From positions 310,001 through 374,000 of the forward strand of contig JADQCB010000002.1 in the NCBI GenBank assembly GCA_016278325.1: a stretch of 64,000 nucleotides of DNA. The letters are read 5' to 3'. Positions 30,718 to 39,545 of this stretch are shown piece after piece; the first letter of the stretch is position 1; each line of letters starts with the position of its first letter. The notes below the pieces were generated by a model. That model made no database searches. It was not told the origin of the DNA and saw nothing but the letters and a program-made list of their open reading frames with translations. The stretch comes from Actibacterium sp. Lineage in GTDB: Bacteria > Pseudomonadota > Alphaproteobacteria > Rhodobacterales > Rhodobacteraceae. Made by a program: the position numbers and the translations under genes.

Positions 30718-31788
30718 CTATATCCGATGGCCCGAACTGGCATCGAAGAGATGAATCTTGTCGAGTTCCCAGCCTAAAGCGATCTTTTCACCCGGGCGAA
30801 ACGGATGGCGTTCTCTGAAAACCGCGCAGACACGTTCTCCGGCAAGCTCGACAAACAGCTCGATATTCGCCCCGGTGGGCTCGACCACATCGACCGTCGC
30901 TGCAACGCCTGCGCCTTCTCCGGCAAGGCGAAGATGCTCGGGGCGGATGCCTGCAACGACCTGCTGATCATCCGTGGCACCGGACGTGGCCGGCACCGGC
31001 AGCACGGTGCCATCGTCGCAAAGAACATGCGCCCCATCGCCCGCGCGACGGAAGCGGCCCTTGATGAAATTCATCGAGGGCGAGCCCAGGAATCCGGCAA
31101 CAAACAGATTGGCCGGGCTGTCATAAAGCTCCAGGGGTGCGCCAACCTGTTCCACTCGACCGGCATTCATGACGACGATGCGGTCGGCCATGGTCATCGC
31201 CTCGATCTGATCATGTGTCACGTATACGGAAGTCGTCTGCAACCGCTGGTGCAGAGCCTTGATCTCGGTTCGCATCACCACCCGCAACTTGGCATCGAGG
31301 TTCGACAGCGGCTCGTCGAACAGGAAGACCCGCGCGTCGCGGACCAGCGCCCGCCCCATGGCCACCCGCTGGCGCTGGCCGCCCGAAAGTTGCCCCGGCG
31401 AACGCTCAAGATACGGTTTGAGGTTGAGGATATCGGCGGCCTCCATGACCTTTTCCTCGATCTCGGATCTCGGACGTTTGCGCAGTTTCAGGCTGAAACC
31501 CATGTTGTCGAAAATCGACATGTGCGGATAAAGCGCATAGTTCTGGAACACCATCGCGATATCACGATCGCGCGGCGCAATGTCGTTTACCACCTTGTCA
31601 CCGATCATGATGTCGCCGCCCGAGATCGTTTCGAGCCCCGCGATCATTCGCAACAACGTGGATTTTCCACAGCCCGACGGCCCGACAAGCACCACGAATT
31701 CATGATCTTCGACGTCGATACTGACGCCATGGATCACCCTCAGGGAGCCATAGTTTTTCTCGACATTCCGAATTTTGACAGAGGCCAT
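30718..31788 (-). CDS. CUT1-type sugar ABC transporter ATPase (UgpC/MalK-like)
   Basis: A 356-residue ATPase with Walker A GPSGCGKST, signature LSGGQRQRVAMGRAL, Walker B VFLFDEPLSNLD and a C-terminal OB-fold/TOBE regulatory half (AGIRPEHLRL, GANIELFVEL). This is the MalK/UgpC class serving sugar, polyol and glycerol-phosphate importers. It starts at 31788 and follows the MalG-like permease by 29 bases. It is the last gene of the importer operon that begins with the binding protein at 34857. Confidence 0.95.
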   Translation of the reverse strand: MASVKIRNVEKNYGSLRVIHGVSIDVEDHEFVVLVGPSGCGKSTLLRMIAGLETISGGDIMIGDKVVNDIAPRDRDIAMVFQNYALYPHMSIFDNMGFSLKLRKRPRSEIEEKVMEAADILNLKPYLERSPGQLSGGQRQRVAMGRALVRDARVFLFDEPLSNLDAKLRVVMRTEIKALHQRLQTTSVYVTHDQIEAMTMADRIVVMNAGRVEQVGAPLELYDSPANLFVAGFLGSPSMNFIKGRFRRAGDGAHVLCDDGTVLPVPATSGATDDQQVVAGIRPEHLRLAGEGAGVAATVDVVEPTGANIELFVELAGERVCAVFRERHPFRPGEKIALGWELDKIHLFDASSGHRI

Positions 31789-31817
31789 TATCTATTTCCC
31801 GTATCTTTCATCCGGGG

Positions 31818-32648
31818 TTATTTCACGGCGCCTAACGCCATGCCGCGGATCAGGTATTTCTGAAGCCATGAGAACACGATCGCCACCGGCACAGTTGCCA
31901 GCACGGTTCCCGCCATGACATGGTGCCATTCCACCTGGTAGCGCCCTGCAACCTGCGAATAGATCTGTACCGGAAGGGTGAAATCGTCGGACGATCGGAT
32001 CATGGTGAGCGCCAGCACGAACTCGTTCCAGCCATTGATGAAGCTGAAGATCGCCGTCACGGCCATCGCCGGCACCGCCAGCGGCAGGAAGATACGGATC
32101 AGGCTGTTCAGATGGCTGGCGCCGTCGATCCACGCGGCTTCCTCCAGGTCGCGCGGAATGGTGCTGAAATAGCTCTGCAGCATCCAGATGGTGAACGCCA
32201 TGTTGAAGGCAGCATATGTAAGAACCAGCGAATTGAGATTGCCGACCATCCCCAGCGCCACCATCAGACGGAACAGCCCGAGCACCAGAACGATGGGGGA
32301 CATCATCTGCGTCATCAGCAGGAAGGTGCGATAGGCCCCCTTTCCCGGGAAAGGATAGCGCGACAGCGCGTAGGCCGCGGGGATGCTGAGCACCAGCGCC
32401 AGTACCGTGGACAGGACGCTTACATACAGGCTGTTGAACAGCGCCTCCCCGAAATTGGTCTTGACCCACATCTCGGCGAAATTATCCCAGCGAAATTCAC
32501 TGAATCCCCAGCGGGGCGGGTAGACGAACAGTTCGTCCCGCGGGCGAACGGCGGTGACCAGCATCACCGCGAATGGGAACAGGATGACCACCACCAACGG
32601 CGAAAGGAATGCCCAGTAGATCAGCGATTTCTTCAGCTTCGACGGCAT
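31818..32648 (-). CDS. CUT1-type carbohydrate ABC permease (MalG-like)
   Basis: A 276-residue permease with six helices. The EAA loop is EEAAWIDGASHLNSLIRIFLP (the A-A-x-I-D-G-A-x8-I pattern). LSIPAAYALSRYPFPGKG before it is typical of MalG partners. It starts one base after the stop of the MalF-like permease, so translation is coupled. Long N-terminal hydrophobic segment LLVVVILFPFAVMLVTAV-like is seen at residues about 14-33. Confidence 0.94.
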   Translation of the reverse strand: MPSKLKKSLIYWAFLSPLVVVILFPFAVMLVTAVRPRDELFVYPPRWGFSEFRWDNFAEMWVKTNFGEALFNSLYVSVLSTVLALVLSIPAAYALSRYPFPGKGAYRTFLLMTQMMSPIVLVLGLFRLMVALGMVGNLNSLVLTYAAFNMAFTIWMLQSYFSTIPRDLEEAAWIDGASHLNSLIRIFLPLAVPAMAVTAIFSFINGWNEFVLALTMIRSSDDFTLPVQIYSQVAGRYQVEWHHVMAGTVLATVPVAIVFSWLQKYLIRGMALGAVK

Positions 32649-32649
32649 C

Positions 32650-33546
32650 CTATTCGTCCTCTCCGGCAGCCGTGTCCTTTTCGTCCCGCATCACCAGCAC
32701 GACGTAAATGACAGTGAACAGAAGCAAAACGCCGAACATGATCAGAGAAATCGCCGAAGCCTTGCCCAACTGACCGAAGCGGAAGGCCAGCTTGTAAAGA
32801 TAGGTGACCAGAATATCGGTGCCGTTGGCCGGCCCGCCCTCGGTCATCACCCAGATGATCGGCAGCGAGTTGAAGACGTATATCACGTTCAGCACGATGG
32901 CGATGTTGATGAATGGCTTCATCAACGGCAGCGTGATGTACCGGAACTGGTCCCACCGGGTGGCCCCGTCGACCATCGACGCCTCATAGGAATCCTGTGG
33001 CAGTGACGAAAGCCCGCCCAGGAAGATCGTGGTGGTGAATGGGATGGATACCAGGATGCCGATCATCATTTCGACCGTGAAGGCCAACTGCGCCTCGGCC
33101 AGCCATTCGATCGGCTCGGTCATGATTCCCATGTCCATCAAGGTGGCATTCAGCAACCCGGCGCGCCCGTTCAGCGCCCAGCGCCAGACCACCGCGGTCA
33201 TGGTCAGCGAGATCGCCCATGGCAGCATGATGATTACACGCGCCACCCCGCGGCCATAGAAGTCATCGTTGAGAATGATCGCGATCGGCAGCGATATCAC
33301 CAGCGTGCCCAGCACGACCGTCACCGTCCATATCGCCGTGCGTTTCAGCGAGCCCCAGAACAAGGGGTCGGAAAAAACCTCGGCAAAGTTGTCGAAACCC
33401 GTGAAACCGCGCAGTTGTCCGAACCGGCTGACCTCCTGAAGCGAGGTATTGGCCAGATCGAGGACCGGATAGCCGATGATGAACATCGCCAGCAGCAGGC
33501 CCGGCAGGATCATCGCAAGCGGTTTGAAGCCGTTGAGGGATTTCAT
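32650..33546 (-). CDS. CUT1-type carbohydrate ABC permease (MalF-like)
   Basis: A 298-residue permease with six helices. The EAA loop reads [20 protein letters not shown] and the end of the helix bundle is [20 protein letters not shown], followed by the family motif [13 protein letters not shown]. It lies 84 bases after the binding-protein gene; a strong terminator-like hairpin stands in that gap, so its expression is probably lower than that of the binding protein. Confidence 0.94.
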   Translation of the reverse strand: MKSLNGFKPLAMILPGLLLAMFIIGYPVLDLANTSLQEVSRFGQLRGFTGFDNFAEVFSDPLFWGSLKRTAIWTVTVVLGTLVISLPIAIILNDDFYGRGVARVIIMLPWAISLTMTAVVWRWALNGRAGLLNATLMDMGIMTEPIEWLAEAQLAFTVEMMIGILVSIPFTTTIFLGGLSSLPQDSYEASMVDGATRWDQFRYITLPLMKPFINIAIVLNVIYVFNSLPIIWVMTEGGPANGTDILVTYLYKLAFRFGQLGKASAISLIMFGVLLLFTVIYVVLVMRDEKDTAAGEDE

Positions 33547-33589
33547 TCAGTCACCCGAAGCGTCTGCGCCGGCCCCAGCTACCGGCGCG

Positions 33590-33618
33590 AAAAAAGGGAG
33601 CGGCAGATGGCCGCTCCC
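33590..33618 (-). terminator. Rho-independent-type hairpin between binding-protein and permease genes
   Basis: On the minus strand GGGAGCGGC pairs with GCCGCTCCC (33618-33610 with 33604-33596, 5-base loop) followed by six T. It begins 13 bases after the binding-protein stop. It is a textbook intrinsic terminator inside an importer operon, letting only part of transcription continue into the permease genes. Confidence 0.85.
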
Positions 33619-33630
33619 TCCGGAAAAGGT

Positions 33631-34857
33631 TCACTTGCCGCGAATCTCGTTGATCTCGGCGGCTGCCGCGGTCAGCGCGGCTTCGGGGGTCTCCTGCTCC
33701 AGATAGATCCGCTGCAGGGCGCGCACGGTCACATCGGCTATCTCTTCCCAATTCGCGATGGTCGGGGCGAACTTGGCATAGGGCAGGCCGGCGGCGAAAC
33801 CCGCGATATCCTCGTTGGTTTTGTAGTAATCCTCGGCCGCCACATTCTTGGTCACCGGCAAGAATCCCTCGCCACGGTCGAACTTGGATCGCCATTCGTC
33901 CTTGTAGGCGAACTCGATGAACTTCCATGCCTCTGCCTTGACGTCGGAATCGGCGAACATCATCAGCGTGTCGGTCACGCCATAGGTCGCCTTGGTGACC
34001 TTTTCGGGAAAGGGCATGACCTTATAATCGAGATCCGGCGCCTCTGCCTTGATCTGAGGAATCAGCATCGGGAAGGTGAATATCATGCCGACCCTTCCCT
34101 GTTTGAACAGGTTGAACACGTTTTCACGGCTGTAATTCGTCGGCGACGGCTGGGTCAGCCCCTCGTCGAGCATCTTCTTATAGAACCTGGCCGCTTCGAT
34201 CGCCTCCGGGGAATCCAGCCCCGACGTGCCGTCTTCGTTCAGGATGTTGCCGCCAAAGGTCCAGAGCGCGTAGTAGAAATAGGCATCCGTCTCGATTTCC
34301 TTGCCTTGCAGGCCCAATGCATAGATCTCGGGCAAAGCGGAAATCTTCTTGGCCGCCTCGTACAATTCCTCCCAGGTTGTCGGCGGTGTGGCGCCTGCCT
34401 TTTCGAACAGGTCCATGTTGACCAACATCGCACGGGCCGAGGCAGCGACCGGCAGACCCATGATCTGGCCGTCGATTACCGAGGGCTGCATGAACGTGTC
34501 GATGAACGTGCTCTTGAATTCCGGTGTCAGATAGGAATCCAGCGGTTCGGCGATGCCTTGCTGGGCGAAATCCAGCAGCCAGCGGGTGCCGATGATGGAG
34601 ATGTCGGGCGCTACGCCGCCGGCGATATCGGTAGTCAGGCGCTGAAGCAGCGTATCCCACGGCACCACTTCGATATTGATGTCGATATCCGGGTTTTCCT
34701 TTTCAAAGGCGGCGGCCACCTCGTCGAAGAAAGGTCCGGTCTTGGAACTGTATTCGGCCACGGTAAAATCGACCGTGGTTTGGGCGTTGGCGACACCGGT
34801 CATGATGCCGAGCGCCAGGGCCGAACAGGCGAATTTCCTGAATTTCCGAAGATACAT
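33631..34857 (-). CDS. CUT1-type sugar ABC transporter substrate-binding protein
   Basis: A 408-residue periplasmic protein of the MalE-like class. The signal peptide (KFACSALALGIMTGVANA) is cut before QTTVDFTVAEYSSKTG. Typical stretches are GVAPDISIIGTRWLLDFAQQ, LPVAASARAMLVNMDLFEKAG and TTWEELYEAAKKI; further on GRVGMIFTFPMLIP. It is the first gene of its operon; the promoter lies in the 239-base gap to the upstream epimerase gene. The ligand (sugar, polyol or sugar acid) is not readable. Confidence 0.94.
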   Translation of the reverse strand: MYLRKFRKFACSALALGIMTGVANAQTTVDFTVAEYSSKTGPFFDEVAAAFEKENPDIDINIEVVPWDTLLQRLTTDIAGGVAPDISIIGTRWLLDFAQQGIAEPLDSYLTPEFKSTFIDTFMQPSVIDGQIMGLPVAASARAMLVNMDLFEKAGATPPTTWEELYEAAKKISALPEIYALGLQGKEIETDAYFYYALWTFGGNILNEDGTSGLDSPEAIEAARFYKKMLDEGLTQPSPTNYSRENVFNLFKQGRVGMIFTFPMLIPQIKAEAPDLDYKVMPFPEKVTKATYGVTDTLMMFADSDVKAEAWKFIEFAYKDEWRSKFDRGEGFLPVTKNVAAEDYYKTNEDIAGFAAGLPYAKFAPTIANWEEIADVTVRALQRIYLEQETPEAALTAAAAEINEIRGK

Positions 34858-35026
34858 TCAATCTCTCCTCTGTCGAACTTTTGCCGTCACAGACGCGCCC
34901 GAGAGGACGTTTACGTGGCGGAATTACAAAGGGAAGTCTGTGTTGGATTCCGCATCATGGAAAATAGAATTATTGCATTGGCATATGTGAATCCGGCATC
35001 AGCCGGCTTCACAGCCCAACGCAAAG

Positions 35027-35054
35027 GGCTTGGCCGCTTCGCTGCGGTCAAGCC
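35027..35054. terminator. 11-bp stem hairpin after the epimerase-like gene
   Basis: GGCTTGGCCGC (35027-35037) pairs with GCGGTCAAGCC (35044-35054), with one G-T wobble and a six-base loop. It lies 43 bases after the stop at 35097 on the minus strand and probably ends that transcript ahead of the binding-protein gene. The T-run is short. Confidence 0.6.
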
Positions 35055-35096
35055 TTTGAAAGACATAGCGTTTTGTGGGAAATCTCGGCCGGGCTG

Positions 35097-35972
35097 TCAG
35101 CCTGCGCGCCAGGAAAATTCCGGCTCGTATCCCAGGACACGGCGGGCTTTCTCGATCGACAGCAGGGTCTGATGCGACTCGAGCGTGCCATTGACAGGCA
35201 CATCGGGGTAGATCTGGGCAGCAAGCTCGGTGCTGGTCTTTTCCATCACCGTGTCGGCATTGGCGATGATGAAGTGATCTGCGCCCAGGTAATCGGCATG
35301 CAGAGCCTTGCGCACCGCCTGTGCACAATCGCGCGCATCGATATACCCCCAAAGGTTCCACTGGCGAAAACTCGGGTCATCCTGCCAGCCCGGGAAGTTC
35401 TCATAGTCGCCCGGCTCCATCACGTTCGACAAGCGCAGGCCGACAAAGGTCGTGTCCGGATTCCAGCGATGCATTTGGCGCGCCATCTCCTCGGCCAGGT
35501 CCTTGGAGAGGGAATAGGCGCTTTCCGGACGCATCGGATGATCCTCGTCGACGGGGATATAGGCCGGCGGGTTCTCCGGGCTGAAGGGCAAACCCAGAGT
35601 GGTTTCGCTCGATGCCCAGACGATGCGCTTGATGCCGACACGCAGTGCGGCGTCGAACACGTTGTAGGTGGATATCATGTTGTTGTGAAAGGTCACATCC
35701 TCGGGCATGAGGTCGGGGGCCGGGATCGCGGCCAGATGCACCACGGCGTCGGGCGTTCTGAACTCGCGGAACGGGTGGTCTTTCCCGCCAGTCCATTGCA
35801 GGGCATCCATCACCTGGCCTCGGTCATTCAGATCGACCCTGAAGAACGGGCAACACGGATCAGGGGACGGTTGCATATCGATGTTGAGAACCTTGAACCC
35901 CTGTTCCACCAGATGCCGGCACACGGCCCGCCCGGCCTTTCCGCTTCCGCCGGTGACAACGATGTTCTTCAT
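35097..35972 (-). CDS. NAD(P)-dependent extended SDR (epimerase/uronate-dehydrogenase-like)
   Basis: A 291-residue extended SDR. The cofactor motif VVTGGSGKAGRAV (G-x2-G-x2-G), NIDMQPSP (Asp, so NAD is likely), VVHLAAIPAP, SSETTLGLPF (Ser) and YSLSKDLAEE (Tyr-x3-Lys) are all present. Enzymes of this type include nucleotide-sugar epimerases and uronate dehydrogenases; the short length and the WGYIDARDCAQAVRKAL stretch favour the latter kind. GAGGAGAGG precedes the ATG at 35972. It lies directly upstream of the CUT1 importer on the same strand, so it may act on the imported sugar. Confidence 0.88.
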   Translation of the reverse strand: MKNIVVTGGSGKAGRAVCRHLVEQGFKVLNIDMQPSPDPCCPFFRVDLNDRGQVMDALQWTGGKDHPFREFRTPDAVVHLAAIPAPDLMPEDVTFHNNMISTYNVFDAALRVGIKRIVWASSETTLGLPFSPENPPAYIPVDEDHPMRPESAYSLSKDLAEEMARQMHRWNPDTTFVGLRLSNVMEPGDYENFPGWQDDPSFRQWNLWGYIDARDCAQAVRKALHADYLGADHFIIANADTVMEKTSTELAAQIYPDVPVNGTLESHQTLLSIEKARRVLGYEPEFSWRAG

Positions 35973-36442
35973 TTTCCTCTCCTCGATTGTTTCCGGGGTG
36001 CGAACACGCGTTCCGCTTCGCACGGAGCTCTTTTCCGAGATTACGGTGAACCGCGCGCGAATGCCGAATGCCGAATTTGAATTTCTCGATGTTTCTTCGG
36101 CATTGGTCGATCGCGCGCGCCTCTTCTAGAATCGCTTCAAGTGAACCGTGTTCGGATCAGAATCGCCGCGATGCTACTGCAAATCATCAATATTTGCCTT
36201 GGGGACCGGCGCAACCGGATCGCGTCGCATCGACCACTTCAAGCTGACCGCGCTTTATCGCCCCCGCGCGGTCCGTGGAGCGGCCTGTTTCCCAACTGGC
36301 CGACGCGGACGATGTCCTGCATTCCACCCACAGGCCGCACGGTCTCAATCCGACGTCGGTCCCTATTACGGCTTCGGCCAAATGCCGCCCGGGTCACATG
36401 ACGGGATCGCTGCGGCATCGGCCTGACGAGAAAGGATTATCA
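35973..36442. other. 470-base divergent promoter region with inverted repeats, no gene recognised
   Basis: It separates the minus-strand epimerase from the plus-strand SDR. Short frames inside it (for example 36148-36426) have no ribosome site and no recognisable protein features. The proximal part is AT-rich and holds the AATGCCGAA repeats listed separately. Bases 36220-36430 are GC-rich with coding-like composition but interrupted, so a decayed gene fragment cannot be excluded. Confidence 0.45.
36060..36104. promoter_or_regulatory. AATGCCGAA repeats: two direct and one inverted, candidate operator
   Basis: AATGCCGAA occurs at 36060-36068 and, overlapping by two bases, at 36067-36075. Its exact reverse complement TTCGGCATT is at 36096-36104. 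This triple arrangement lies 88-132 bases upstream of the epimerase-like gene and is a plausible site for a regulator of the sugar modules on either side. Confidence 0.45.
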
Positions 36443-37243
36443 ATGCCCGACCATTCCAATACCGTGGCCATCGTAACGGGCGCCGGGCATGGCATCGGCC
36501 GCGCCATCGCCTTGCGTTTGGCACAGCAAGGTGCCGCCGTCTGCACCATGGACATCAATGGCCAACAGGCCGAGGAAACGGCGAATCTGCTGCGAAAATC
36601 CGGCCACAAGGCCCTCGTCAAGGTTGCCGACATCGCCGATTTCGGTGCCGTCGATCGCGCCGTGGCCGAAACCGAGGCAGAGCTGGGAGCGATCGGGCTG
36701 TTGGTGAACAACGCAGGGTTTACCGATTCCGGCGACATCGACGGGATCTCTCTCGCAGACTGGCACCGCGAAGTCGATGTGAACCTCAACGGCCCCTATC
36801 ACTGCCTGCGTGCCATCCTGCCAGGAATGAAAGCGCGCGGGCGCGGAGTGATTGTGAACATCTCGTCGGTGAACGGCGTGCGTTTTTTCGGAAATCCCGC
36901 CTACAGCGCGGCCAAGGCCGGGATCATCAACCTCACGCAGTCGGTGGCCTCGGAATATGGCAGGCACGGCATCCGTTGCAATGCAGTGCTTCCGGGCTCG
37001 GTCCGGACGAAAAACGCCTCGTGGGAAATCCGCGTCAGGAAGGATCCCGATGTGTTCCGCAAACTCGCACGCTGGTACCCGCTGGGTCGCGTCGCCGAAC
37101 CCGAAGATGTCGCGAATGCGGTTTCATTCCTGGCATCGGACGAGGCCAGTTACATAACCGGCGTATCGCTTCCGGTGGATGGCGGTCTGCTTGCGGGAAT
37201 GAATGTCATGATTGACGAATTCATACTGGAAGCGAAAGACTGA
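36443..37243 (+). CDS. SDR family oxidoreductase (3-oxoacyl-ACP-reductase-like)
   Basis: A 266-residue classical SDR: TGAGHGIGRAIALRL (cofactor), TMDINGQ (Asp, NAD-type), NNAGFTDSG, NISSVNGVRFF (Ser), YSAAKAGIINL (Tyr-x3-Lys). The C-terminus PVDGGLLAGMNVMIDEF has a longer tail than usual. AAAGG stands ten bases before the ATG at 36443. It precedes the PLP enzyme gene by 120 bases on the same strand. The sugar importer and epimerase next door suggest a carbohydrate or polyol substrate, but its downstream partner points to hydroxy-amino-acid metabolism; the sequence does not choose. Confidence 0.9.
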   Translation: MPDHSNTVAIVTGAGHGIGRAIALRLAQQGAAVCTMDINGQQAEETANLLRKSGHKALVKVADIADFGAVDRAVAETEAELGAIGLLVNNAGFTDSGDIDGISLADWHREVDVNLNGPYHCLRAILPGMKARGRGVIVNISSVNGVRFFGNPAYSAAKAGIINLTQSVASEYGRHGIRCNAVLPGSVRTKNASWEIRVRKDPDVFRKLARWYPLGRVAEPEDVANAVSFLASDEASYITGVSLPVDGGLLAGMNVMIDEFILEAKD

Positions 37244-37363
37244 GCCGTCGTCGCGAAGGCCTGGTCCTGACGCCAAGGCGCGCTACCCGATCATTCCTCC
37301 CCAAGCGGCCGGCGCGACCGGGCGGGCGAGGCCAACACCGGAATTCAGAAGGGCCGAAAACGC

Positions 37364-38515
37364 ATGACCCACAAGACACTATTCGACCTTCCCACCCCGA
37401 GCCTTGTGCTCGACCGATCGAAACTGGCGCGTAATCTGCGCCGCATGTCCGACACCTGCGCGCGCAACGGCGTCTCGCTGCGCCCGCATCTGAAAACGGC
37501 CAAGTCGATCGATGTGGCGCGCATGGTACTGAACGACGAGACACCGGGCATCGCGGTTTCGACGCTGTGCGAGGCCGAATATTTCGCCAAGGAAGGCGTT
37601 TCCGACATCCAGTATGCCGTCTGCATCACGCCCGACAAGCTGGAGCGCGTGGCTGCAATCCAGTCCATCGGCGCCCGGCTTGTGCTGATCACCGACAACG
37701 CCGAGGTGGCCCGTGCCATAGCGGATGCGCAGGGCAGGATTGACGCCCGGTTTCTTGTGCAGATCGAAATCGACTGCGGCGAGAATCGCACCGGAGTCCT
37801 TCCTGGCTCGGATCAACTGGTGGAGATTGCCCGCATTCTCGACGCCGCGCCCAACATAGATTTCGACGGTGTGATGACCCATGCCGGGCATTCCTATGGA
37901 TGCCGCTCGCTGGCCGAGATCGAGACGCTGGCAGAGGCAGAACGCCTGGCCGTTGTCACCGCGGCCCAGACGGTGCGTGCGCTCGGAATTGCCTGCAACA
38001 CGGTCAGCCTTGGCTCGACGCCCACGGCTCTGCACGCACGAAATCTCGATGGGGTCACAGAGGCGCGGGCTGGCGTCTACATGTTCGGAGATATGTTCCA
38101 GGCGCAGATCGGATCGTGCATGGTCGACGATCTGGCGGTATCGGTGCTGACGGAAGTGTCCAGTCATCGTGCCGATCTGAACCACCTGACAGTCGACGCC
38201 GGCGCCCTGGCACTGTCCAAGGACCGCAGCACCGAGGCCGTGCCCAACGATATCGGCTTCGGGCTGGTAAGCGATCTGCGCGGACGATCGATTGCGCCGC
38301 AAATGATCGTCAAGCGTGTCTACCAGGAACATGGGCTGGTCCCGGTGCCCGACGGTCAATGGCTGGCGGATTATCCGATCGGCCACCGGCTGCGGGTCTT
38401 CCCCAACCATGTTTGCATGACGGCGGCAATGTATGACCGCTATCACGTCGTGGACAGCGCCTCCGGAAACGACACCGAGATCGTTGCCGTCTGGCCGCGC
38501 GTCAACGGATGGTAA
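37364..38515 (+). CDS. DSD1-type PLP enzyme (D-threonine aldolase / D-serine dehydratase-like)
   Basis: A 383-residue fold-type III PLP enzyme with an N-terminal alanine-racemase barrel. Schiff-base Lys44 is in SLRPHLKTAKS, and the C-terminal metal pair H349-x-C351 is in FPNHVCMTAAM, the zinc signature of eukaryotic-type D-serine dehydratases and D-threonine aldolases. Activity on a D-beta-hydroxy amino acid is therefore expected (retro-aldol cleavage or deamination). It converges with the ornithine-cyclodeaminase-like gene at 38552. Together with the TRAP importer next to that gene it could form a hydroxy-amino-acid uptake and breakdown module. Confidence 0.9.
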   Translation: MTHKTLFDLPTPSLVLDRSKLARNLRRMSDTCARNGVSLRPHLKTAKSIDVARMVLNDETPGIAVSTLCEAEYFAKEGVSDIQYAVCITPDKLERVAAIQSIGARLVLITDNAEVARAIADAQGRIDARFLVQIEIDCGENRTGVLPGSDQLVEIARILDAAPNIDFDGVMTHAGHSYGCRSLAEIETLAEAERLAVVTAAQTVRALGIACNTVSLGSTPTALHARNLDGVTEARAGVYMFGDMFQAQIGSCMVDDLAVSVLTEVSSHRADLNHLTVDAGALALSKDRSTEAVPNDIGFGLVSDLRGRSIAPQMIVKRVYQEHGLVPVPDGQWLADYPIGHRLRVFPNHVCMTAAMYDRYHVVDSASGNDTEIVAVWPRVNGW

Positions 38516-38551
38516 ACCGCAGCCGCGTCCTGCGGGGCTGCATTCCCTGGT

Positions 38552-39523
38552 TCAGTAGTCCAGCTCGACACCAAGGCCCCTTTCCGCAGCCAGGCGCACG
38601 GCCTTCTCGGCGACCACCAAATCCTGAAGCGCGACGCCTGTACCGTCAAAAATCGTGATCTCTTCGTCCGATCTTCGTCCCGGCACCATGCCCGCGATCA
38701 CCTGGCCAATGCTTCCACGCAGATCGCCTATATCGATCAGTCCCTCGCCGAATGCGTGCTGGAATTCCCCGATCGTGCGTGTCTGGTCCAGTTCGTCATA
38801 GAACAGCGCGGCGCCGGCAACCAGGGCAGTGTCGAGTTCCTGCTTTCCCTTGGTGTCGGCCCCCATCGCCGAAATATGCGTCCCCGCCCGGACCCAGGAC
38901 CGGTCGATCAGAGCTGCCTGTGACGGTGTGACAGTGACAATGATATCGGCCGCTTGCACCACCGACGCGCGGTCGGTATGAGCGTGAAATTCCAGCCCCA
39001 GATCGCGGACGGTTTCACCGAACCGGGCAAGATTCTCCTCGACTGGATCCCATGCATGCACGACGGTGATTTCGCGGACCTGCAAGGTCGCCAGAAGCTG
39101 ATAGCCGGACTGCCCACCAGTGCCGATCATCCCCAGAACGCTTGCATCCTTCCGAGCGAGGTGCTTGCTGGCAATCGCGCTGGATGCACCGGTGCGTACC
39201 CCGGTCAGGTAATTGGCACTGACCAGCGCCGAGGCGCGACCGGTGGCCGGATCGAACAACAGCGTCGAGGACTGGTGATTGCTGACGCCGGACGCCGCGT
39301 TGTGCGGCCAGTAACCGCCCGCCTTCAAGCCCAGAATGCCGGCACCGGTATCGCAGCCGGACTTGACGCCAAAGACCGCGTCACTGACACCCACGGCTTC
39401 ACGCACCACCGGGAAATTTCTCGCCTCGCCGTGGGCCATCGCGGCAAAGCTTCGCTCGACCTCGGTTATCGCATCGCCGACCGAGACCAGGCCGCGGGCG
39501 GTATCTTCGGAAATGATCAGCAT
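38552..39523 (-). CDS. ornithine cyclodeaminase / mu-crystallin family reductase
   Basis: A 323-residue NAD(P)-binding protein of the OCD/mu-crystallin family. VLGMIGTGGQSGYQLLA is the Rossmann loop; before it RTGASSAIASKHLARKD and after it VTVTPSQAALIDRSWVRAGTH are family signatures. Members reduce imines (delta-1-pyrroline-2-carboxylate, iminosuccinate), deaminate ornithine or make N-carboxy-amino acids. The ATG at 39523 is preceded by AAGGA; a start at 39538 is also possible. It follows the TRAP large permease by about 20 bases, so it should be co-expressed with the importer and act on the imported amino or imino acid. Confidence 0.88.
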   Translation of the reverse strand: MLIISEDTARGLVSVGDAITEVERSFAAMAHGEARNFPVVREAVGVSDAVFGVKSGCDTGAGILGLKAGGYWPHNAASGVSNHQSSTLLFDPATGRASALVSANYLTGVRTGASSAIASKHLARKDASVLGMIGTGGQSGYQLLATLQVREITVVHAWDPVEENLARFGETVRDLGLEFHAHTDRASVVQAADIIVTVTPSQAALIDRSWVRAGTHISAMGADTKGKQELDTALVAGAALFYDELDQTRTIGEFQHAFGEGLIDIGDLRGSIGQVIAGMVPGRRSDEEITIFDGTGVALQDLVVAEKAVRLAAERGLGVELDY

Positions 39524-39545
39524 CTCGGTATCCTTCATCCAGGGG

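Noticed and set aside
36148-36426. Plus-strand frame of about 92 codons in the divergent gap
   Set aside because: No start context and no recognisable protein features; may be debris of an older gene but cannot be supported.
37364-39523. Identification of these genes as bhcC and bhcD of the beta-hydroxyaspartate cycle
   Set aside because: The PLP enzyme has the DSD1-type pattern rather than the one I recall for BhcC, and no bhcA or bhcB neighbours are present.
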